In this document: in pieces, positions 1 through 7,506 of the stretch | Layout: every line of letters begins with the position of its first letter | How positions within the stretch are numbered: position 1 is the first letter of the stretch | Assembly: GCA_964604675.1 (NCBI GenBank) | Contig: CAZSAT010000030.1 | Coordinates: 1-61,218 of the forward strand | Length of the DNA: 61,218 nt | Origin: CAZSAT01 sp964604675 | Lineage (GTDB): Bacteria > Myxococcota_A > UBA796 > CAJQPC01 | Direction: 5' to 3' | Program-made: the position numbers and the translations under genes | The notes under the pieces: model-generated | Told to the model about the DNA's origin: nothing | Databases searched by the model: none | The model's input: the letters and a program-made list of their open reading frames with translations, nothing else

Positions 1-265
1 CCGCGAGACCCAGGATCAAGAGCACGTTGTAGATGTTGGACCCGACCACGTTCCCCACGGCCATGTCGGGCACACCTCGGAGGGCCGCCCCGACGGAGAC
101 GACGAGCTCGGGCATCGAGGTGCCCGCAGCGACGACCGTGAGCCCGACCACCGCTGGGCTCACGCGAAAGCGGAGCGCGAGCGCCGTGGCGCCGCGGACC
201 AGCAGCTCTCCACCGCCGACCAGCAGGGCTAGGCCGCACACCGAGGTCAAGGCATCGACCAGCAC
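1..265 (-). CDS. Ca2+/Na+ antiporter, CaCA family (partial, C-terminus cut off)
   Basis: Only the first 88 codons lie inside the window; the rest runs off the left edge. The protein would be an inner-membrane cation antiporter exchanging Ca2+ for Na+ or H+. The visible part starts with a hydrophobic helix, then carries the alpha-1 repeat hallmark: GTSMPELVVS followed by GNVVGSNIYN. In CaCA (YrbG-type) exchangers these acidic and Gly-Ser-Asn residues form the ion-binding site. The GTG start at 265 was chosen because AGGAG (271-275 on the complement) sits 5 nt upstream; an in-frame GTG at 271 overlaps that site. The gene lies downstream of the unknown gene at 394-1245 on the same strand. The assignment is firm from the motif, but substrate preference cannot be read. 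Confidence 0.9.
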   Translation of the reverse strand, partial: MLVDALTSVCGLALLVGGGELLVRGATALALRFRVSPAVVGLTVVAAGTSMPELVVSVGAALRGVPDMAVGNVVGSNIYNVLLILGLA

Positions 266-393
266 GCCCACTCCTGCCGGGAAGCGCCTGCGGTCAGCCG
301 CGACCTCAGCCCGTTCCTCGGGGCACGAAGCCTCTATCCGCCTTCACGGGGAGAGCACGGCATCGGCTCCGACGCGGAAGATCGAACCACTCG

Positions 394-1245
394 CTACTCG
401 GCGGGCACGAAGGCCGTGTCGACCGCCGCCTCCTGCTCGACCTCCGGCAGCTCCACCGCGTCGAACTCCGTGCCGCCTTCGAGCAAGGTGCTGCCCCAGT
501 AGACGATGCCCAGCACGACCAGCAGGAGCACCGCAAGGAAGTGGGTCCGGTTCAGCTGGAGCTGCGGGGCCGCGCGCGCCGGGGCCTTGCTGGCCAGCTT
601 CGGTGCGCTGTAGTCGGCCGATACCGCGCTCCCAGGCTCGAGGCCGCCGACGTAGTCGACCCGACCCCACTGGGCGGCCCGAGGGGCCGTCGTGGCGTCC
701 ACCCAGACCACGCCCCAGACCTCGCCATTGGCGGGCAGCAACAAGACGCGCAACGGCATCTTGCGCTGGCGAAGGACGGTGTTGATCTCCGCGGCCAGCT
801 CCGGCGCGTCGACCAGTCCGTAGCGCACCACCAGGGGCAACACGCCCTTGGCGCCGCGGCAGCTCCAGCCCACACCGAGGTCGGCGTCGCCCTCGATCGG
901 GTCGCTCGCGCCCAGCACCGTGCCGCCGCTGTCGGTGATGCCGGTGAGCTGGAAGTCGTGGGCGCGGGCGAAGTCCTCGATCGGGATCACGCGCTCGGCG
1001 ACGTCGCCGATCGACGCCACACGCACCGGCAGGGCGCGGAAGGGCACGCTGTCCTTGTCGTGGCTGAAGCGCATCTGGTGGGCGAACTCGAGGAAGGGCT
1101 CCCACCACATCTCGGTGCGGCCCGACGAGCAGTGACGCATCAAGGTGGCCTTGATCTCGGCGTGGTACCGCTCGGGCACGCTCTTGTAGATGCCGAGCGC
1201 CCGGAGCCGCCCGAGGATCGTGGGCGCATCCATCGGCGAGAGCAC
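394..1245 (-). CDS. Unknown single-TM protein
   Basis: I do not recognise this 283-aa protein. It has a soluble N-terminal part of about 210 residues (rich in W, E and R, beginning MDAPTILGRLRALGIYKSV from the second Met), an Ala-Pro linker, one membrane helix near residues 230-250 (FLAVLLLVVLGIVYWG) and a short acidic C-terminal tail ending in FVPAE. It is likely a tail-anchored or bitopic inner-membrane protein. Start choice is uncertain. GTG at 1245 and ATG at 1233 both lack a Shine-Dalgarno, whereas GGAGGT at 1281-1286 lies 5 nt before an in-frame ATC codon at 1275, and the frame between reads like protein. The gene lies 75 bp after the FtsZ-like gene on the same strand and may be co-transcribed with it. 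Confidence 0.7.
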   Translation of the reverse strand: MLSPMDAPTILGRLRALGIYKSVPERYHAEIKATLMRHCSSGRTEMWWEPFLEFAHQMRFSHDKDSVPFRALPVRVASIGDVAERVIPIEDFARAHDFQLTGITDSGGTVLGASDPIEGDADLGVGWSCRGAKGVLPLVVRYGLVDAPELAAEINTVLRQRKMPLRVLLLPANGEVWGVVWVDATTAPRAAQWGRVDYVGGLEPGSAVSADYSAPKLASKAPARAAPQLQLNRTHFLAVLLLVVLGIVYWGSTLLEGGTEFDAVELPEVEQEAAVDTAFVPAE

Positions 1246-1320
1246 CCGCGGGGTTCCATCCAGGATCTCGGAGATGATCGACCTCCAACCCTGGCAATTG
1301 TAGCGCGCGCGGCTGGCCGC

Positions 1321-2196
1321 TCAGGCGGCTTTCAGCACCAGCACGCTGGCCGTGTCGGACCCCTCGCCGTGGCTGTGGCTCAGGAGCGGATCGAGGCCGC
1401 ATCGGCTGCGCACGAAGGCCTCCAGATCGTGCGCGTCGGCCGGCGAGGGTGCGCTGCCGCGGAGGTGCACGAGCACGCTGCGGGCCGTGGCGAAGGCCTG
1501 GTCCTGCTGGGCGGCCGCAGCCCGCACGGCTTCGACAGGATCGGAGCCCTGGGCGACCGAGGGGGAAGCGAGGCCGGCCACCGAGGGGAGCACTCCCCGG
1601 GCGTGCAGCACGAGCGCCACCCGCACCGCGTCCACCACGTGGGCCACCACCTGATCCGCGCGGTGCACGGCGCCCTGGAGCGGGACCCGACCGGAGGTGA
1701 GGAGCAGGTCCTGCAAGGCCACCGGAACCAGCAGCTGAGCGGACTCGGCGAGGGACGCCAGCGCCACGTGGGCGACCCGGCGACGGGCGCGGCCCTCGAA
1801 CCAGAACGGCGTGGTCACGACGGCGGCCGCGCTGGGCGCGCGGCGCGAGAGGGTGGACAGGGCGCTCGTGGCAAAGCCGCCACCGAGCCCGCCGACCAGG
1901 ATCGAGTGGCCCGCCAGGCGGGGCAGCAGCAGGGGCAGCTCCGCCTCGCCACGGACGAGCAGCCGATCGGCGGCCAGGGACGCGCGCAAGGTGGGGAGGT
2001 CGGCGTCCGCCGCAACCACCTCGACCGGCCCACGGAGCATGGGCAGCAGCCGGTTCGTGGCCGAGATGCCGGCACCCCCGAGGCCCAGCACGGCAACGGA
2101 CGGCGCGGACGGCGCCGGGGACGGGAGGGCGGCCGCCGTGCCCAGCAGGGTGACGGCGGAGGCGGCGGTGAGGAAGGCGCGGCGGCTGATCGGCAT
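1321..2196 (-). CDS. FtsZ-like protein with a twin-arginine signal peptide
   Basis: This 291-aa protein has a tubulin/FtsZ-like N-domain behind an export signal. Residues 1-30 read as a Tat signal: SRRAFLTAAS, a hydrophobic stretch, then Ala-Pro-rich sequence. The FtsZ-type nucleotide loop follows at 36-50 (VLGLGGAGISATNRL), then VEVVAADADLPTL, matching the FtsZ N/T-D region. A T4-like loop lies at 103-111 (GLGGGFATS) and VVTTPFWFEGR at 127-136, matching the conserved FtsZ VVTKPFxFEGR block. The T4 signature GGGTGTG is degraded to GGGFATS, so canonical GTP binding is doubtful. The protein is shorter than FtsZ (about 320 aa or more core). The ATG at 2196 is supported by AGGAG 5 nt upstream. 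Bacterial FtsZ homologues act in the cytoplasm, so the export signal is odd. Family membership is likely; function is unknown. Confidence 0.7.
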   Translation of the reverse strand: MPISRRAFLTAASAVTLLGTAAALPSPAPSAPSVAVLGLGGAGISATNRLLPMLRGPVEVVAADADLPTLRASLAADRLLVRGEAELPLLLPRLAGHSILVGGLGGGFATSALSTLSRRAPSAAAVVTTPFWFEGRARRRVAHVALASLAESAQLLVPVALQDLLLTSGRVPLQGAVHRADQVVAHVVDAVRVALVLHARGVLPSVAGLASPSVAQGSDPVEAVRAAAAQQDQAFATARSVLVHLRGSAPSPADAHDLEAFVRSRCGLDPLLSHSHGEGSDTASVLVLKAA

Positions 2197-2302
2197 GGGG
2201 GCTCCTGCTGCCCACACCGTCGATCGGCTCGCTGCCAGTTTCTGTCCGGACAGGACCGGGCGATCCCTCGGTGCTTCGCCGATCTTGATGCATGATCCCC
2301 CC

Positions 2303-5300
2303 ATGACCACGCGCCCCGTCCTGCTCGCCGCCCTGCTCCTCGCGTCCGCGTGCCGCGCCGACAAGATCGGGGACGACACCGGCGCGATCCCTGCCGCCGA
2401 CGACACTGCGCAGCCGGTGGACACAGGTCCCGAAGAGGCCCTCGACGCCGACGGCGACGGTGTGGCCGCGGACGAGGACTGCGACGACGGCGACCCGGCG
2501 GTGGGCGCCGCGGTCACCTGGTACGCCGACAACGACAGCGACGGCTACGGCGGCGACGACGGGGAGACCGGCTGCGACGCACCCAAGGGCCACGTGGCCG
2601 ACAGCTCCGACTGCGACGACGACGACCCCGAGACCTACCCCGGCGCCGCGGAGCGCTGCGACGACGCCGACAACGACTGCGACGGGGAGTCCGACGAGGA
2701 CGTGACCGAGCTCTGGTACGCCGACAGCGACGGCGACGGCGACGGCGACCCCGAGACGACCGTGGAGAGCTGCGATCCGGGAGCGGGCTGGGTGGCCGAT
2801 GACCTGGACTGCGACGACGACGACGACACCATCCACCCCGACGCCGAGGAGGTCTGTGACGATCTGGACAACGACTGCGACGGCGCGATCGACGACGACG
2901 ACGACGACCTCGACGCCACCACCGCGAACACCTGGCACGCCGACGACGACGACGACGGCTTCGGAGACCCCGACAGCACGACCCCGGCCTGCGACCAACC
3001 CTCGGGTTGGCTCGGCGACGCCTCCGACTGCGACGACCGCGACGACGACGTGAACCCCGACGCCACCGAGATCTGCGACGGCCTGGACAACGACTGCGAC
3101 GACGCGATCGACGACGACGACGACAGCCTGGACGCCGCCACCGCCTCGACCTGGTACGCCGACGCCGACGCCGACGGCTTCGGTGACGAGACCGCGCCCA
3201 CCCTCGCCTGCGTGCAACCTGCCGGCACCCAGGTCGAGGCCGACGACTGCAACGACGGCGACCCCGAGGTGCACCCGGAAGCCACCGAGATCTGTGACGA
3301 CCAGGACAACGACTGTGACGGGCTCACCGACGACGACGACCCGGACGTGGACGACCCGAGCACCTGGTACATCGACGCGGACGGCGACGGCGAGGGGTCC
3401 GACACGTACCTGGTGGAGGCCTGCGACGAGCCCAGCGGGTTCGTCGGCACGGCCGAGGACTGCGACGACGGCGACGCGTCGAGCCGCCCGGGCGGCACCG
3501 AGGCTTGCGACGAAGCCGACAACGACTGCGACGGCGCGGTCGACGAGGGCGTCACCACGACCTTCTACGCCGACGCCGACGGGGACGGTGAAGGCGATCC
3601 CGGCACCACGGTCGAGGCCTGCGAGGTGCCGGCCGGCGCGGTGACCGACGCGCTGGACTGCGACGACGACGACGCCAGCGTCTCCCCGGCCGCCACCGAG
3701 CTGTGCGACGGCACCGACAACGACTGCGACGGCTCCACCGACGAAGACGACGCCGCCGACGCGGCCACCTTCTACGCGGACGGCGACGCCGACGGGTACG
3801 GCGACGCGACATCGCCGACCGAAGCATGCGACGCACCCACGGGAACCGTGTCCGACGACACCGACTGCGACGACGGCGACGCCGCGGTGAACCCCGGCGC
3901 CACCGAGACCTGCGAGGGCGACGACCTGGACTGCGACGGCCTCGTGGGCGACGACGACCCCGACGTGCTGGACGCCACGACCTGGTACGCCGACGGCGAC
4001 GGCGACGGCTGGGGCACCACGGCCACCACCACCTCGGCGTGCGAGGGGCTCTCGGGTTGGAGCGCGCTCAGCGGCGACTGCGACGACGGCGACGCCAACG
4101 CCTCCCCGCTGGGAACCGAGAGCTGCGACGAAGCCGACAACGACTGCGACGGCACGGTCGACGAGGGCGTCACCACGACCTTCTACGCCGACGCCGACGG
4201 CGACGGAGAGGGCGACGCGGACACGACCGTCGAGGCCTGCGACGCCCCCTCCGGCTACGTGGGAGACGCCTTGGACTGCGACGACACCGCGGCGAGCGTG
4301 ACCCCATCGGCCACCGAGCTGTGCGACGCCGTGGACAACGACTGCGACGGCGCCACCGACGAGGCCTCTGCAGCCGACGCCGCCACCTGGTACGCCGACG
4401 CCGACGGCGACGGCTACGGCGACGCCGACAGCCCCGAGCTGGCCTGCGACGCGCCCAGCGGCACGGTGGCGGACAGCACCGACTGCGACGACGGCTCGAG
4501 CGCCCTGTCGCCCGGAGCCGACGAGGTGTGCGACGGCGTGGACAACGACTGCGACAGCCTGGTGGACGACGACGACCCCGACGTGACCGACGCCATCACC
4601 TGGTACCTGGACGCCGACGGAGACGGCTACGCGGGCGCGCTGTACACGACCGAGGCCTGCGACATGCCCAGCGGCTTCCTCGGCGCCGTCGAGGACTGCG
4701 ACGACACCTCGACGAGCATCAACCCCGAGGGCTTCGAGGACTGCAACGACCTCGACGACGACTGCGACGACGCAGTGGACGAGGAGGGCAGCACGCTCTG
4801 GTACGCAGATGCCGATGGGGACGGCTACGGCGACCCCGCGGTGACCACCACCGACTGCGAGCAACCCAGCGGCTACGTGGCCAACAGCGACGACTGCGAC
4901 GACACGGGACCCGGCGACACCGACGGCGATGGCCTGCAGGACTGCGAGGACGACGACATCGACGGCGACGGTCTCCGCGGCGACTGGGACGCGGACGACG
5001 AGGACGGCAGCGTGACGCGGGGACCGAACGCGGGCCTCGGCGGGGACGGAGCCTGGACGGAGACGGGCAGCGTGAGCGTGGGCGGCGACGCCACGTGGTC
5101 GAGCACCGTGCTCGACGGCGGCGCGGCCGCTGGGGACACGTCGATCGCGGTGCACGATGCGGCCGACTTCGCCGAAGGCGACGAGCTGTTGGTGCTGGCC
5201 CAGCAGGGCGAGGACGCGGGCACCCACCAGTTCGTCTACGTCGCCGCAGTCGACGGCGACACGGTGACCATCGAGCCCGCCCTCGGCGACGACTACGCCG

Positions 5301-6148
5301 CCGACAGCGTGGTGCTGGTGCAGCGGGTGCCGCACTTCACCGACGTCACCCTCGACGGCACGCTGGAGGCGGTGGACTGGTCTGGCGGCGGCGGTGGGGT
5401 GGTGGTGTTTCGTGCGACAGGCGACGTGAGCATCGCGGGCGCGATCCGCGTGGACGGCCAGGGCTTCGAGGGCGGCGCGGGGGTGAGCGGCAACGGCAGC
5501 GACCCCTACCAGGGCGAGTCGTGGAACGGCGTGGGGGCCACCGGCACGACCACCGCGAACGAGGGCGGCGGCGGCTCCTACCCCCGACGTGGCGACAACG
5601 CCGACAGCGGCGGAGGGGGCGGCTACGGCAGCGCCGGCTCGGACGGCCTGGCCTATGGCGGTGAGGCGGTCTGCGACGGCGGCGGCACCTACGGCAGCAC
5701 CGCGCTGTCGGCGTGGTACCTCGGGTCGGGCGGCGGCGGCGGGTCCCCGGACACCGAGAGCGACGGCGACTCGAGCGGGAACGTCACCGGTACCGGTGGC
5801 GACGGCGGCGGACTCATCGCGGTCTACGCTGGGGGCACCCTCACCGTGAGCGGCGAGGTCACTGCAGACGGCGACGACGGCACCGACGCGGTGTCGGTGG
5901 GCGGCGAGAACGGAGGCGCCGGCGGCGGTTCGGGCGGTCAGATCCTGCTCGCCGCGCCCACGGTCACCCTCAGCGGAACGGTGAGCGCAGCGGGCGGCGC
6001 CGGCTCCACCTCGTCGTCGTCGAACATCAGCACCCCCTACGGCTCGGCGTTCGGCGGGGATGGCGGCGACGGCCGCGTGCGCATCGACGCCGACAGCACG
6101 AGCGGCACCACATCGCCGTCGGCCTACGCCGGCGGCTGGGAGGACTGA
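2303..6148 (+). CDS. MopE-repeat acidic surface lipoprotein
   Basis: This is a 1281-aa secreted lipoprotein. The start MTTRPVLLAALLLASAC gives a lipobox with Cys at 17. Then come about 12 tandem units of roughly 75 aa plus a partial last one, each holding DCDDxD, a Pro-Gly-Ala segment, ExCDxxDNDCDG and a TWYADxDGDGYGD block. This is the MopE/SpoIIE-like Cys-Asp repeat known from Methylococcus MopE (copper binding) and common in Myxococcota. The many Asp and paired Cys suggest Ca2+ or Cu binding at the cell surface. The C-terminal 370 residues are Gly-Ser-rich (GGGGxG runs) with a beta-helix or adhesin-like look. The repeats are recently amplified, with near-identical DNA across units. The next gene starts 6 nt downstream and probably shares the transcript. 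TTGATGCAT lies 10 nt upstream of the start. Cation choice is inferred only from the family. Confidence 0.88.
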   Translation: MTTRPVLLAALLLASACRADKIGDDTGAIPAADDTAQPVDTGPEEALDADGDGVAADEDCDDGDPAVGAAVTWYADNDSDGYGGDDGETGCDAPKGHVADSSDCDDDDPETYPGAAERCDDADNDCDGESDEDVTELWYADSDGDGDGDPETTVESCDPGAGWVADDLDCDDDDDTIHPDAEEVCDDLDNDCDGAIDDDDDDLDATTANTWHADDDDDGFGDPDSTTPACDQPSGWLGDASDCDDRDDDVNPDATEICDGLDNDCDDAIDDDDDSLDAATASTWYADADADGFGDETAPTLACVQPAGTQVEADDCNDGDPEVHPEATEICDDQDNDCDGLTDDDDPDVDDPSTWYIDADGDGEGSDTYLVEACDEPSGFVGTAEDCDDGDASSRPGGTEACDEADNDCDGAVDEGVTTTFYADADGDGEGDPGTTVEACEVPAGAVTDALDCDDDDASVSPAATELCDGTDNDCDGSTDEDDAADAATFYADGDADGYGDATSPTEACDAPTGTVSDDTDCDDGDAAVNPGATETCEGDDLDCDGLVGDDDPDVLDATTWYADGDGDGWGTTATTTSACEGLSGWSALSGDCDDGDANASPLGTESCDEADNDCDGTVDEGVTTTFYADADGDGEGDADTTVEACDAPSGYVGDALDCDDTAASVTPSATELCDAVDNDCDGATDEASAADAATWYADADGDGYGDADSPELACDAPSGTVADSTDCDDGSSALSPGADEVCDGVDNDCDSLVDDDDPDVTDAITWYLDADGDGYAGALYTTEACDMPSGFLGAVEDCDDTSTSINPEGFEDCNDLDDDCDDAVDEEGSTLWYADADGDGYGDPAVTTTDCEQPSGYVANSDDCDDTGPGDTDGDGLQDCEDDDIDGDGLRGDWDADDEDGSVTRGPNAGLGGDGAWTETGSVSVGGDATWSSTVLDGGAAAGDTSIAVHDAADFAEGDELLVLAQQGEDAGTHQFVYVAAVDGDTVTIEPALGDDYAADSVVLVQRVPHFTDVTLDGTLEAVDWSGGGGGVVVFRATGDVSIAGAIRVDGQGFEGGAGVSGNGSDPYQGESWNGVGATGTTTANEGGGGSYPRRGDNADSGGGGGYGSAGSDGLAYGGEAVCDGGGTYGSTALSAWYLGSGGGGGSPDTESDGDSSGNVTGTGGDGGGLIAVYAGGTLTVSGEVTADGDDGTDAVSVGGENGGAGGGSGGQILLAAPTVTLSGTVSAAGGAGSTSSSSNISTPYGSAFGGDGGDGRVRIDADSTSGTTSPSAYAGGWED

Positions 6149-6153
6149 GCCGA

Positions 6154-7398
6154 GTGCTCTGGCTGCTGGCCTGTGCGCCCACGCCGTGCGAGGCGGGCTG
6201 GGGACGCGCGCGCGACGGGACCTGCGTGGCGCTGGCGGACGGTTCGGTCGCGGACGCCGACACCGATCCGGAGGCCGACACCGGCGGGCCGGGCGAGACG
6301 GGTGTCGACCGAGAGACCGGCGACCCCGGCAGCTGCCCGGCGGGCCCCTGGCCCACCACGAGCGACGTGGACGCCACCGCCGAGCAGGTGTGCGAGAAGT
6401 TCACCAAGCCCTGCAACCACCAGGTGCGGCTGGCGCTGGGAAGCGGCGCGGCCTGGCGCGTGCTCGAAGCGCCCGTCGCGCTGCACGCGTCGGTGCCCGA
6501 CCCCGCCTGGATCGCGCACGGCACGATCGACGGCGAGCCCTGGTACGAGCTGCGCATCGCCTACGTCGACGCCGCCGACACCAACCGCCCCGAGGGCGCC
6601 AGCCAGCGGATCAGCGTGGCTGCGCTCCCCGTGTCGGAGAGCGAGCTGGGTGACACCGAGCTCGCGGCGGCGCTGGCGGGGGACGGGCGCTGCCCGTGGG
6701 TCCACCGGGCCACGAACGCCCACGAGCACGGCGGCAACCTGGTCGATCCGGGACTGGAGGTCTTCGAGGCCGAGGACGGGGAGCTCGTGCACCTGATGGT
6801 CGCGCTCGACAACCTCGTCTCGGAGGGCACCTCCTACAAGAGCGAGAAGCACCTCACGAAGAGCTGGTGGTTGCGGCTGCTGTCGAGCGCCGACGGCTTC
6901 ACCTACGAGCGCATCGGCGACGTGCTGGAGCTGGCGGTGGCCGACGACGGCTCGCGGGCCGGGGTGGACCCCGACCTGTTTCCGCTGGGCTACGCAGGCG
7001 ACTACCCGGGGGTGCTCCCCTCCGCGTGGTTGCCCGGCGGGAGCGGACCGTGGGGGCTGCACCTCTCGAGCGGGGGCGAGCTGAACCTGTTCGAGGGCGA
7101 GCTCGGTGAGGCGCTCGCACGGCAAGGCACGGCGACCACCGCGGGCTCCGTGAGCACCACCTCGGTGCTGGACGGCGAGCTGGTGCTGCATGCCCACGTG
7201 GCCGTCGACGAAGAGTTCGCGGACATCGTGCGCATCGAGCGCGACGCCGACGGCCTGTACGGGGCGGCGGAGGTTGTGCTGGCCACGGGGGACGAGGGCT
7301 TGCCCCACGGCGGCTTCTCACCCAGTGTGGTGCCCTTGCCCGGAGGCCTCCAGCTGATGGTGCTTCACACCGCGATCGACGGGCCGGACGCATTTTGA
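6154..7398 (+). CDS. Unknown secreted lipoprotein
   Basis: This 414-aa product begins at a GTG with an unusually short lipoprotein signal, MLWLLAC, giving Cys at 7. A Thr-Asp-Pro-rich linker (ADTDPEADTGGPGETG) follows, then a beta-rich globular domain of about 330 residues with six scattered Trp motifs (WYELRIAYVD, HLMVALDNLV, LVLHAHVAVD) that could form propeller-like blades. I do not recognise a family. It starts 6 nt after the MopE-repeat gene, so the two are likely co-transcribed and may act together on the outer surface. The GTG was chosen because it begins the only plausible export signal in frame. The stop overlaps the palindrome TTGATGCATCAA. Confidence 0.75.
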   Translation: MLWLLACAPTPCEAGWGRARDGTCVALADGSVADADTDPEADTGGPGETGVDRETGDPGSCPAGPWPTTSDVDATAEQVCEKFTKPCNHQVRLALGSGAAWRVLEAPVALHASVPDPAWIAHGTIDGEPWYELRIAYVDAADTNRPEGASQRISVAALPVSESELGDTELAAALAGDGRCPWVHRATNAHEHGGNLVDPGLEVFEAEDGELVHLMVALDNLVSEGTSYKSEKHLTKSWWLRLLSSADGFTYERIGDVLELAVADDGSRAGVDPDLFPLGYAGDYPGVLPSAWLPGGSGPWGLHLSSGGELNLFEGELGEALARQGTATTAGSVSTTSVLDGELVLHAHVAVDEEFADIVRIERDADGLYGAAEVVLATGDEGLPHGGFSPSVVPLPGGLQLMVLHTAIDGPDAF

Positions 7399-7406
7399 TG
7401 CATCAA
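7395..7406. promoter_or_regulatory. 12-bp perfect palindrome TTGATGCATCAA
   Basis: TTGATGCATCAA is a perfect palindrome overlapping the stop of the lipoprotein gene. TTGATGCAT also occurs at 2285-2293, just before the MopE-repeat gene, and GATGCATC again near 7449-7456. All are AT-richer than the surroundings. It could be an operator or another protein-binding site; no function can be read directly. Confidence 0.3.
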
Positions 7407-7506
7407 AGATATCGTTTGTGCAAGCGTTGGCGGCGGCCGACGGAGCGGGATGCATCGCTGCACCCGGCTTCGATCGACCGCCGCCTGATGTGGTCCGAGC
7501 GGCGGA

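Noticed and set aside
2303..5000. Tandem repeats taken as a CRISPR array or satellite DNA
   Set aside because: The period follows protein modules of about 75 codons with an open frame; no short direct repeat with unique spacers is present.
344..5335. Long minus-strand open frame of 1663 codons rich in Val, Gly and Ala
   Set aside because: It is the antisense of the MopE repeats; high GC keeps the reverse frame open, and it spans three real genes without any domain.
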